From positions 9,858,001-9,922,000 of the forward strand of contig NC_013929.1 in assembly GCF_000091305.1 (NCBI RefSeq): a stretch of DNA of 64,000 bases, written 5' to 3'. The notes beneath the pieces are model-generated. The model had not been told where the DNA came from. It did not search any database and saw only the letters and a list, made by a program, of their open reading frames with translations. The DNA is from Streptomyces scabiei 87.22 (lineage in GTDB: Bacteria > Actinomycetota > Actinomycetes > Streptomycetales > Streptomycetaceae). A program made the position numbers and the translations under genes. This document shows, piece after piece, positions 50,602-58,131 of the stretch. Within the stretch, counting starts at the first letter, position 1. Each line of letters starts with the position of its first letter.

Positions 50602-52176
50602 TCACCGGTCGTGTCGCGTACGGGACGGCTGGAGAAGTTGGTCGACGGGCGCGTAGTCGTCGGTGAGCGGTCGGGCGTCGTCGATCCAGGCGGTGAGCGC
50701 GTCGCCGGCGGTGATCTTCCAGCCGGTTCGCCGGGCGTCGAGCGCCTTCTGTGCCGCGCCCAGGTCGACGGGCCGGTCGGAGGCGAGCACCACCAGGTTG
50801 CCGCCCTCGGGGGCGGCCGTCGGGTCGAGGCCGATGTCGACCGGGGCACCGACGAGGGCGATGTGCTCGAACATCTCGCCGAGGGTGGCCACTGCGGCAC
50901 GTGCGAAGTCCAGGTCCCCGTGGTCGATCAGGTTGGCTAGGTACACGCCGTCCTCGTCGAGCACCCGCCGTACGTCGGTCATCGCCTCCACCGTGGTCAG
51001 GTGCCACGGCACGCTCACACCCCCGAAGGCGTCGCCGACGACGAGGTCCCGACTGCCGTCCTCCAGCCGCCGCAGGCCGAGCCTGCCGTCCTCGACCCGT
51101 ACGTCGATCCCGGAAGCGGCTCCCGACGAGAGACCGAGGCGCTCACGGTCGATGCGCACGACCCCGCCGTCGATCTCCGACACGACACTGCGCGTCCCGG
51201 GCCGCGTGGCGGCGAGATAGCGGGGGAAGGTGAGCCCGCCACCGCCCAGATGATGGGCGGTGAGGGGCTCGCCCTCGGGGAAGGCGGAGTCGGCCACCGA
51301 CGCGAGGGCGCGCACGTAGGTGAACTCCAGGAAGGTCGGATCGCCGAGGTCGACGTAGGAGTGCCGCACGCCGTCCAGCAGCAGCGTGCGGCCACCGTCC
51401 CGGTCGGGGTCCGTGACGACCTGCGCGCAGTGGTACCGGGTCTCCGCGTCGCAGCCGCCGGGCGCCACGGTGGTGGCGAGGCCGCCGGCGACGACCACGG
51501 CCGTCAGGGCAGGGGTCCCGGTCCACCCGCGCGTGCGCCACTCGACCAGCGCCGCGCCCGCCACCAGCAGCGTGCCCAGACCGATCAGGATGCCGCTGAC
51601 CGGCAGCCGCGCCACCAGGACGAAGCCGGTGAGAACAGTGCCGACGATGGCGCCGAACGTGCCGACGCCGGACAGCCCGCCGACGACCGTCCCGGTGTCG
51701 GCGAGGCTGGTGAGACGCAACTTCGTCACGACCGGCGTCACCGCGGAGAGCAGTGCCCCCGGCACCAGGATGGTCAGCGACGCGATCAACAGCAGCAGCG
51801 CGGGCGCCCATTCCGCGGTGCTGCGCAGCACGGCGGGGGTGAGTGCCACGACCACTCCGGACACCCCGAGGGAGGGGCCCAGGAGCCGCCGGGGATCGAA
51901 CTGGTCGGCCACGCGCCCGCCGAGCCAGGAGCCGACGGCGATCGCCGTGAGGGCGATCCCGATCACCATGGTGCTGGTCTCCAGCGTGAGGCCGAGATAG
52001 GGGGCCAGCAGCCGCAGAGCGACGATCTCGACCACCAGCACCGCCGCCGAGGAACCGAACACCAACGCGGCAGCGGCCCGTGAACCCAGGCCGCGACCCC
52101 GCGGGTTGCCTTCAGCGACAGGTAAGGACGACGATCCGCTCACGGCCGCCATCCTCGCACGGGCCCCCTCGCGCAT
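50602..52176 (-). CDS. membrane-anchored spermidine-synthase-like fusion protein
   Basis: A 524-residue fusion. The first half has about seven membrane helices (AAALVFGSSAAVLVVEIVAL to ILIGLGTLLVAGAALVEW), with LRLLAPYLGLTLETSTMVIG typical of 'fused MFS/spermidine synthase' proteins. The second half (from about 245) is a polyamine aminopropyltransferase-like methyltransferase fold: HHLGGGGLTFPRYL, VVSEIDGGVVRIDRERLGL and VGDAFGGVSVPWHLTT. Substrate and reaction are not established for this family. Codon 18 is TTA (plus-strand 52123-52125), a bldA mark in the N-terminal region. Start ATG 52176 follows GAGGGGAC. Confidence 0.85.
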   Translation of the reverse strand: MREGARARMAAVSGSSSLPVAEGNPRGRGLGSRAAAALVFGSSAAVLVVEIVALRLLAPYLGLTLETSTMVIGIALTAIAVGSWLGGRVADQFDPRRLLGPSLGVSGVVVALTPAVLRSTAEWAPALLLLIASLTILVPGALLSAVTPVVTKLRLTSLADTGTVVGGLSGVGTFGAIVGTVLTGFVLVARLPVSGILIGLGTLLVAGAALVEWRTRGWTGTPALTAVVVAGGLATTVAPGGCDAETRYHCAQVVTDPDRDGGRTLLLDGVRHSYVDLGDPTFLEFTYVRALASVADSAFPEGEPLTAHHLGGGGLTFPRYLAATRPGTRSVVSEIDGGVVRIDRERLGLSSGAASGIDVRVEDGRLGLRRLEDGSRDLVVGDAFGGVSVPWHLTTVEAMTDVRRVLDEDGVYLANLIDHGDLDFARAAVATLGEMFEHIALVGAPVDIGLDPTAAPEGGNLVVLASDRPVDLGAAQKALDARRTGWKITAGDALTAWIDDARPLTDDYAPVDQLLQPSRTRHDR

Positions 52177-52224
52177 GTCCCCTCGCACGGGCCGCACGCG
52201 GCCCCTCGCGGACGCGCAGCGGCT

Positions 52225-53115
52225 TCACCCCGTCGACTTCATGACGCGGTCGAGTGTCCGGCGTCCCAATCCGCTCATCGCGGGATTGCTCTCGACGTAG
52301 TACCAGACCAGACCCACTGCCTGTTCGAACGCCCATGCCTTGCCGCGCTCCCACTCCAGATCGTCGCAGCGCAGTGCCCGCCGGAGCACGTCCCGGGGGC
52401 CCGGCCGCAACAGGTGCCAGGCGCTGACCAGGTCCAGCGCCGGGTCGGCCGGTCCGAAGCCACCGGTGTCGAGTACGCCGCCGAGCCGGTCGCCCGCGAC
52501 CAGGACATTGCCGGGGATCAGGTCACCATGGCTCATCACGTCGGCGCCCCGGCGTGGCAACACCCGGAAGCGGCTCCACGCCCGGCGCAGACGGGGCACG
52601 TCGAGCAGTCCCTCGCTCTGCGCGAAGCACGTCTCCATCCAGGCGTCATGGCGAGTGAGGCCGCCGCCGCGATGGTCGCCGTCGAACGAGCGCCCCCGTG
52701 TATCGGCTTCCCGCAGCGCTGAGACGAAGGCCGCGAGGTCCTCGGCGAAGGCGTCCGACCCGCTGGCGTCGGCATCGACGGCGACCGTTCCCGGCAGCCA
52801 TGTCTGGACCGACCAGGGCATGGGGCAACCCGCGCCGGGCTTTCCCAGGGCGACCGGTTCGGGCGCGGGGAACGGGGACACCTGTGCCAGCTCCGTGCTT
52901 GCCTCCGCCTCCCGTTCCAGGGTCGCCAGCGCCTCGGCGGCATCGGACCGGCGGAGCGGGAAACGTGCGGAGAGGCGGTCCCCGATGCGGAAGACGGCGT
53001 TGACCGTCCCGGTCGACGCCAGGGGGCGGATCCTCTCGCCGCTCCACTGAGGGAACTGTTCCCGGACCAGGGCCGCGACGGTGTCGGTGGTCACCTCCAC
53101 CTGGTCATCGTGCAT
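52225..53115 (-). CDS. aminoglycoside phosphotransferase-like kinase
   Basis: A 296-residue protein of the APH/choline-kinase fold. The N-lobe contains LASTGTVNAVFRIGDRLSAR; the catalytic loop is VMSHGDLIPGNVLVAGDR (HGDxxxxN), and the metal loop GGVLDTGGFGPADPALDL has DTG in place of the usual DFG/DFE. The C-lobe ends WYYVESNPAMSGLGRRTLDR. It resembles the streptomycete APH-family kinases of unknown target more than known aminoglycoside enzymes, so no resistance phenotype can be claimed. Start ATG 53115 has GGGAG six bases upstream; the in-frame ATG at 53121 is too close to it. Confidence 0.88.
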   Translation of the reverse strand: MHDDQVEVTTDTVAALVREQFPQWSGERIRPLASTGTVNAVFRIGDRLSARFPLRRSDAAEALATLEREAEASTELAQVSPFPAPEPVALGKPGAGCPMPWSVQTWLPGTVAVDADASGSDAFAEDLAAFVSALREADTRGRSFDGDHRGGGLTRHDAWMETCFAQSEGLLDVPRLRRAWSRFRVLPRRGADVMSHGDLIPGNVLVAGDRLGGVLDTGGFGPADPALDLVSAWHLLRPGPRDVLRRALRCDDLEWERGKAWAFEQAVGLVWYYVESNPAMSGLGRRTLDRVMKSTG

Positions 53116-53226
53116 GGCCATCTCCCGCGGTCCCGTCCCCTGGTCCGATGCGCGACGCCGGAAGCGGATCGGAGCCGGAAGCGGATCGGACCGACCGGGA
53201 GGACAGCAGGTACGCGCTCGCCGGGG

Positions 53227-53487
53227 TCAAGTGCGGCCGCCCCCGCTGGGGGCGGGGCAGCCGCAGCGGGCGGGTGCCGTGGACCGGCCGGGCGAGGGGG
53301 CACCGCTGCGCGGCCTCTGTCGCCGTCGCACCCTCAGCCGGTGCCACCAGGGGGGCGGATCGTCCGGCTGTACAGGGGCGTCCGGCAGAGCCGAAAAGAC
53401 GTCGGCCCTCGCGTGCCAGCCGCGGAACACGCTCCGGAACATCGCGTGGGGCTCGTGCGGTACAGGCCCCTTCGAAGCCGTCATCAT
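53227..53487 (-). CDS. 86-residue ORF under LacI operators, possible gene remnant
   Basis: ATG 53487 (followed by a second ATG) has a strong ribosome site, GAGGAG, six bases before it, and the twin palindromes of the LacI promoter lie 22 bases upstream. The first 35 residues (MMTASKGPVPHEPHAMFRSV, FRGWHARADVFSALP) look like a real protein start; the rest is Pro/Arg-rich and lacks folded character. The regulatory set-up is that of a LacI-controlled structural gene, so I read it as the 5' end of a truncated gene, or a genuine small protein. No family recognised. The remaining bases of the gap to 53116 are empty. Confidence 0.4.
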   Translation of the reverse strand: MMTASKGPVPHEPHAMFRSVFRGWHARADVFSALPDAPVQPDDPPPWWHRLRVRRRQRPRSGAPSPGRSTAPARCGCPAPSGGGRT

Positions 53488-53508
53488 GCTCTCCTCATCG
53501 TGCCGTGA

Positions 53509-53530
53509 ACGTTAACGTGACCGTTAACGG
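53509..53530. promoter_or_regulatory. twin LacI-type operators
   Basis: Two perfect 10-base palindromes, ACGTTAACGT (53509-53518) and CCGTTAACGG (53521-53530), are centred 12 bases apart. The GTTAAC core is rare in this GC-rich sequence. They lie between the divergent short ORF (minus) and the LacI gene (plus). Confidence 0.8.
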
Positions 53531-53643
53531 GATTGTTGCTCAGGCGGGCGGACTCCGTCAACGCCCGCGCCCGGCCGGCGATGACGCGCCAGGCCGGTGA
53601 ACCTGATTGACTGGCGCACAGGGCGGCACAGGACGAGAAGTGA

Positions 53644-54681
53644 GTGGGCAGCGTGGCCGGACGGCGGGAAACGGAAGACCAGCGGGCGCGGGGTGCGGGA
53701 ACCGTCAAGCGCGTCACACTCCGCGACGTCGCGCAGGCGGCGGGCGTGTCCCATCAGACCGTCTCCCGGGCGATCAACGGCAAGGGGGAGATCGACCCGA
53801 AGACCCAGCAGCGCGTGCTCGATGTCGCCCGCGAACTGCGGTACCGGCCCAGCCGGTTCGGCCGGGGGCTCGTCCAGCAGGATGTCGTCTCGGTCGGCCT
53901 CATCGTCCCCGACGTGGTCAACCCCTTCTTCCCGGAGTTCGTGGCGGGAGTGATCGCCGCCGCGGACGAACGCGACTGGCAGGTGCTCGTGGCCAGCACC
54001 GAGAACGACCGGTCCCGGGAGCTGTCCCTGGTCCGGTCGCTCGGCCGGCAGGTGGACGCTCTCGTCGGCTACCTCAGCCGATCCGACGCGGAGCTGGAGC
54101 CGCAGGTGGGAACGGTGCCGCTGGTTCTGGTCGATCGCGGGCTGGACTCGTCGAAGCACGCGCTGGTCCACATCGACACCGAGGCCGGAATCCGGGCCGG
54201 CCTGCAGCACCTCGTCGACCGGGGGCACCGCCGGATCGGCATGATCGACTGCGAGTGCGTGACCGCCCCGATGGTCCGGCGCCGCACCTTCCTGGACGTC
54301 GTCGGAGAGCAGGGGCTGCCCGTCGACGAGGACTGGATCGTGATGGGGGAGCAGTCACCGGCCGGCGGCGCCGCCGCGTTCGAGGCGCTGCATGCCGCGC
54401 ACCCGGATCTCACCGCGGTGGTCGCCTTCAACGACCTGGTAGCGCTCGGCGCGCTCCGGGCCACCCGCCGGCTCGGCGTGCGGGTACCGGACGACTGTGC
54501 CCTGGTCGGCTACGACGGGCTGAGTGTCGTCGATCTCGTCGACCCCCCGCTGACCACCCTCCATCTCGACAAACGACGGCTGGGCGAACTGGCCGTCCAC
54601 CAGGTCGACCGGCTGCTCGCGGGTGAACTGCCACCCCCGATCGTCCTGACACCGACCCTGAACGTCCGCGGCACGACGTGA
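53644..54681 (+). CDS. LacI family regulator
   Basis: A 345-residue sugar-responsive repressor: helix-turn-helix and hinge VTLRDVAQAAGVSHQTVSRA, then INGKGEIDPKTQQRVLDVAR with the LRYRPS hinge, and a periplasmic-binding-protein-like ligand domain (VGLIVPDVVNPFFPEFVAGV, RRIGMIDCECVTAPMVRRRT, CALVGYDGLSVVDLVDPPLT). The V-S-x-x-T-V-S-R-A-I-N core fixes the DNA-binding mode of LacI/GalR proteins. Start GTG 53644 after GAGAAG; GTG 53653 is an alternative. Its obvious target across the operators is only a short ORF, so it may act elsewhere or its gene partner has been lost. Confidence 0.92.
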   Translation: MGSVAGRRETEDQRARGAGTVKRVTLRDVAQAAGVSHQTVSRAINGKGEIDPKTQQRVLDVARELRYRPSRFGRGLVQQDVVSVGLIVPDVVNPFFPEFVAGVIAAADERDWQVLVASTENDRSRELSLVRSLGRQVDALVGYLSRSDAELEPQVGTVPLVLVDRGLDSSKHALVHIDTEAGIRAGLQHLVDRGHRRIGMIDCECVTAPMVRRRTFLDVVGEQGLPVDEDWIVMGEQSPAGGAAAFEALHAAHPDLTAVVAFNDLVALGALRATRRLGVRVPDDCALVGYDGLSVVDLVDPPLTTLHLDKRRLGELAVHQVDRLLAGELPPPIVLTPTLNVRGTT

Positions 54682-54719
54682 CGCCGCCCCGGACTTGATC
54701 CGGCAGCGGGGTACGACCG

Positions 54720-54783
54720 CCCAGTGGCCCAGTGGCCCAGTGGCCCAGTGGCCCAGTGGCCCGGGGGCCCAGTGGCCCGGGGG
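54720..54783. repeat. 8-bp tandem array, CCCAGTGG
   Basis: Eight contiguous 8-base units: five exact CCCAGTGG, then CCCGGGGG, CCCAGTGG, CCCGGGGG. It lies 38 bases after the LacI stop in the 248-base convergent gap before the amidohydrolase end. The unit is not a multiple of three, and no conserved protein spans it. Confidence 0.9.
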
Positions 54784-54929
54784 CGCGTCCGCGCATGCCG
54801 GACGGGCCGTCCTCGGACGGCCCACCTCGGACTCCGCCGTTCACCGCGGCCGTTCGTCTCCTTCCCGGGGCCGGACAGTCGCCGGTCCCGGAAAGGAGTC
54901 GGAGGGGCGTGCCGCCCCCGCGCCGGCGG

Positions 54930-56210
54930 TCAGACGGAGGACGCCTGCCCTGCCGGTGTGAACAGGCGCTCGTACTCCTCGCGCCGGGGGCGCTTGTGGA
55001 AGCGGCCGCCCTGCATGATGTGGGTGATCCGGTCGCGGTCGCGCAGGAGCGAGATGTCCTGGAGCGGGTCGCCGTCGACCAGCAGCAGGTCGGCGAGGTA
55101 TCCCTCACGGACCAGACCGAGCTCGTCGCCCATGCCCATCAGCTGCCCGCCGTACATGGTGGCCGCGCGGAGCGCCTCGGCAGGGGTGAAGCCGTACAGC
55201 TCGACGAAGTACTGCAGGTCGCGCGCGTTGGCGCCGTTGGGGTTCCACAGGAAGCCGTAGTCGCCGCCGGGCAGGACGCGGATGCCCCGGCGCCGCATCT
55301 CGGGAATGACCTTGCTCCAGCGTTCGAGGGTCTCCAGCAGCCCCTTCTCGGCGGCGGCCTCCTGCGTCACGCCGAACCGCTGTGCCTCGTGGGCGCCGGT
55401 GTAGATCACACCGACCGCCGGTGCCACGAAGACCCGGTCCTTGGCCTCCTCCAGCAGGTCCAGGGCCTCCTCGTCGGCGTGCGTGCAGTGGTAGATGATG
55501 CGGAAGCCGTTGTTCACGGCCTGCTTGATCGAGCCGGCGGCGTGTGCGTGGCAGGCGAGCCACACGCCCGACTCCCTGGCCTGCTCCCCGGCCGCCTCGA
55601 CCTCGTCGTCGGTGTAGAGGAGTTGCTTCGAGCCGCCGGGAACGAACGCGTCGTCGCTGGACAGCAGGAACTTGATGGTGTCCACGCCGTTCGCGGCCCA
55701 CTTGCGGACGAACTCGCGTACGGCCTCGGGGCCGCGGCGGTGGTCGTCGGCGTCGTGCACGTCCGGAACCGCGGTGTCGCCCTCCGGCGCCCGCTCGATG
55801 CACGAGGCGCGCAGCCTCGGCCCCGGGAGCCACCCGCCGTCGATCTCCGCACGCAGCGCGATCTCGAACCGCGCTCCGAGCGAACCGGCGGAGTACGCGC
55901 TGGTGAACCCGGCGTCCAGCAGGACCCTGGCGTTGCGTGCGGTGATCAGCAGATGCTCCTCCACGGGCAGTTCCATGGTGGGGATCGGCCGGTCCACCGC
56001 CGAGGGCCAGGAGATGTGCGCGTGCGCCTCGACGAGACCCGGCAGCAGGGTCTTCCCCGCGGCGTCGACGACATCGGCGCCCTCCCGGCTGACCCGTTCC
56101 CGGCCCGCGGCCAGTTGGGTGATCCGGTCGCCCTCGACGCGCACTTCCCCTTCGAAGGGATCGCTTCCGCTGCCGTCGAAGATCCGCGCGTCGGTGAACA
56201 CGGTGGTCAT
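54930..56210 (-). CDS. amidohydrolase superfamily metal-dependent hydrolase
   Basis: A 426-residue amidohydrolase of the imidazolonepropionase/prolidase-like group. After a small N-terminal beta domain (TTVFTDARIFDGSGSDPFEG), the barrel begins with LLPGLVEAHAHISW (HxH metal ligands); then DTIKFLLSSDD (candidate carboxylated Lys), ACHAHAAGSIKQAVNNGFRI and IYHCTHADEEA (metal His), and LPGGDYGFLWNPNG (catalytic Asp). It closes with GLVREGYLADLLLVDGDPLQ. Reaction: hydrolysis of an amide, lactam or peptide-like bond. Start ATG 56210 with GAGGAA before it; it overlaps the preceding hydrolase gene by four bases. Last gene of the five-gene operon. Confidence 0.9.
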   Translation of the reverse strand: MTTVFTDARIFDGSGSDPFEGEVRVEGDRITQLAAGRERVSREGADVVDAAGKTLLPGLVEAHAHISWPSAVDRPIPTMELPVEEHLLITARNARVLLDAGFTSAYSAGSLGARFEIALRAEIDGGWLPGPRLRASCIERAPEGDTAVPDVHDADDHRRGPEAVREFVRKWAANGVDTIKFLLSSDDAFVPGGSKQLLYTDDEVEAAGEQARESGVWLACHAHAAGSIKQAVNNGFRIIYHCTHADEEALDLLEEAKDRVFVAPAVGVIYTGAHEAQRFGVTQEAAAEKGLLETLERWSKVIPEMRRRGIRVLPGGDYGFLWNPNGANARDLQYFVELYGFTPAEALRAATMYGGQLMGMGDELGLVREGYLADLLLVDGDPLQDISLLRDRDRITHIMQGGRFHKRPRREEYERLFTPAGQASSV

Positions 56211-57115
56211 CGGTTTCCTCCTGAAGGTGTGCCGGCGTACAGGTGCCGTCCGGCGAACTCGAGAACGGTGGCGACGAGCGGCCCGGTGTCGTCCATCCCG
56301 AACCACCCGTGCTCGCCGCCGGGCACGGCGATCAGTTCGGCCGCGGCTCCCGCCCGGATCAGCGCCTCGGCCAGCTCCCGGCTCTGCTCGAAGGGCACCA
56401 GGGAATCCTCGGTGCCGTGCATGATGAGGAACGGCGGGGCGTCCGGGCGGACATGGGTGACCGGGCCGGCCGCGCGGGCCTCGGCGGACCGCTCGGCCGG
56501 CGGACCGCCCAGCAGCCGGGCCTCCCGTGTGCGCGGATCGGCCGGATCGCCCGTCGTGAGCAGATCGGCCGGGCCGAACCAGTCGACGACACCGACGATC
56601 ACCGGCCCCGGAGCGTCGGCGGGAGCATCCCGTCCGGCGGGCGCGCCCAGGCCCGCCAGGGCCGCGAGGTGGGCGCCCGCCGACTCGCCCCAGAGCACGA
56701 CACCGGCCATGTCGAGGTCGAGTTCCGGGTCCTCGCCACGGGCGGCGAGCCAGCGCAGTCCGGCGTGGACGTCGGCGAGCTGGGCGGGGAAGACGGCCTC
56801 GCCGCTCAGTCGATAGTCCAGGCACGCGACCGCGAATCCGGACGCGGTGATCTCCGCCACCGGCAGGGAGTGCCGGCGCCGTGAGCCCCGCATCCACCCG
56901 CCTCCGTGCACAAAGACGAGGAGGCCGGCGCGGCCCGGGGGAGCGGGACGGTGCACGTCCAGCAGCAGCGGCCGGTAGCCCTCCTCGGCCGCGAACTCGA
57001 TGTCGCAGTAGGAGCGCACTCCCGGGTACAGCGTCCGCGCGGCCGGGAGGGGCTGGCCGAGCGGGTCGGGCTGGACGGCCTCACGCAGTGCCGCCAGCAG
57101 CGCCGGAGTGATCAC
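56207..57115 (-). CDS. alpha/beta hydrolase, HSL/esterase-like
   Basis: A 302-residue hydrolase with VFVHGGGWMRGSRR (oxyanion HGGGW of the hormone-sensitive-lipase group), nucleophile elbow VLWGESAGAHLAALAG (GESAG), Asp in MHGTEDSLVPFEQS and His in PGGEHGWFG: a complete Ser-Asp-His triad. It would hydrolyse an ester, carbamate or amide. GTG 57115 is preceded by GGGAGG and overlaps the FAA hydrolase gene by four bases; its own end overlaps the amidohydrolase start, so the three genes are translationally chained. Confidence 0.9.
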   Translation of the reverse strand: MITPALLAALREAVQPDPLGQPLPAARTLYPGVRSYCDIEFAAEEGYRPLLLDVHRPAPPGRAGLLVFVHGGGWMRGSRRRHSLPVAEITASGFAVACLDYRLSGEAVFPAQLADVHAGLRWLAARGEDPELDLDMAGVVLWGESAGAHLAALAGLGAPAGRDAPADAPGPVIVGVVDWFGPADLLTTGDPADPRTREARLLGGPPAERSAEARAAGPVTHVRPDAPPFLIMHGTEDSLVPFEQSRELAEALIRAGAAAELIAVPGGEHGWFGMDDTGPLVATVLEFAGRHLYAGTPSGGNR

Positions 57116-58023
57116 GAGCTGCCTCCCAGCGGGTGAGAGGCGCCCGCGCCGACCGCCCGCTCCGGTGCGGCACCGTCGGTCGTGACGGTGTCCGTCATGA
57201 CGTGGGACATCTCGCCGAGCCCTTCGATACGGCTGACGAGCCGGTCACCGCCGTGCAGGAAGCGGCGCGGGGTACGGCCGAGGCCGACGCCCGCCGGCGT
57301 TCCGGTGAACAGCAGGTCGCCGGGCAGCAGCGGCAGCACGCGCGAGAGGCGGGCGACGAGTTCTCCGACGCCGAACAGCATCGAGGAGGTGCGGTCCCGC
57401 TGCATCAGCTCGCCGTTGACGGAGCACTCCAGAGCGAGATCGTCGGGATCGGGTACCTCGTCCGTGGTGACGACGTACGGTCCCACCGGGCTGAATCCCG
57501 GTGCCGACTTGGCCAGACTGAACTGGGGCGGCGAGTCCGTGAACTGGCGTTCCCGGTCGGACAGGTCCTGGCCCACCGTCAGGCCGGCCACGTACTCCCA
57601 GGCCCGCTCCGCCGGAACGCAGCGGGCGGTGCGTCCGATCACCACGACCAGTTCGACCTCCCAGTCCACCGAGGTGCCGGTCAGGGCGACGGGGCCGGTC
57701 GGGCCGGTGAGGCTGGAGGCGTACTTGGTGAAGACCATCGGTTCCTTCGGCGGCACCACGTCCGCCTCGTCCGCATGCGCCCGGTAGTTGAGACCGATGG
57801 CGAAGATCTGGTGGGGACGGGGGACCGGGGTCAGCAACTCCTCGGTCCGGTACGGCCGTCCGCCGCGCAGGTCGTGTGCGGCGGCCCAGTCGGTCAACTC
57901 GTCCCAGCGGGCGTACACGGCCTGCGGGTCCGAGGAGAAGCGGCCGGCACCGGCCTGTTCGAGGTCGAAGCAGAGTCCGGCGGCGATCAGGTGCGCGCGC
58001 CCGCCGATGTTGGCGAACTTCAT
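57112..58023 (-). CDS. fumarylacetoacetate hydrolase (FAH)-family protein
   Basis: A 303-residue FAH-family enzyme: IGLNYRAHADEADVVPPKEP is the FAH core start, FTKYASSLTGPTGPV continues it, VDWEVELVVVIGRTAR supplies the Glu metal ligands, SDRERQFTDSPPQFSLAKSA the third (Asp) region, and LFTGTPAGVGLGRTPRRFLH the final one. Members cleave C-C bonds, decarboxylate or isomerise 2-oxo acids at the end of aromatic degradation. Start ATG 58023 is reached from AAGGA; the frame is open upstream without conservation. Confidence 0.92.
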   Translation of the reverse strand: MKFANIGGRAHLIAAGLCFDLEQAGAGRFSSDPQAVYARWDELTDWAAAHDLRGGRPYRTEELLTPVPRPHQIFAIGLNYRAHADEADVVPPKEPMVFTKYASSLTGPTGPVALTGTSVDWEVELVVVIGRTARCVPAERAWEYVAGLTVGQDLSDRERQFTDSPPQFSLAKSAPGFSPVGPYVVTTDEVPDPDDLALECSVNGELMQRDRTSSMLFGVGELVARLSRVLPLLPGDLLFTGTPAGVGLGRTPRRFLHGGDRLVSRIEGLGEMSHVMTDTVTTDGAAPERAVGAGASHPLGGSS

Positions 58024-58131
58024 GTGCGTGGGGTCCTTCGGTGCTCGGGGGCTGTGGCGGGGTACGGGAAGGCGGCGGGCCTCCGGTCGGCGTGGTGCCG
58101 CGACGGAGGCCACGGGTCCGTCGCGAAGGGG

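Noticed and set aside
52225..53115. The APH-like kinase as an aminoglycoside resistance gene
   Set aside because: It has the kinase fold motifs, but DTG replaces the usual metal-loop form and no aminoglycoside-specific residues are recognisable; the family is broad.
54720..54783. The short tandem array considered as a CRISPR
   Set aside because: Units are contiguous with no spacers, and no cas genes are present.
54930..56897. Upstream extension of the amidohydrolase frame by about 229 codons
   Set aside because: The extension overlaps the whole alpha/beta hydrolase gene in another phase; the ATG at 56210 has a ribosome site and starts at the family N-terminus.
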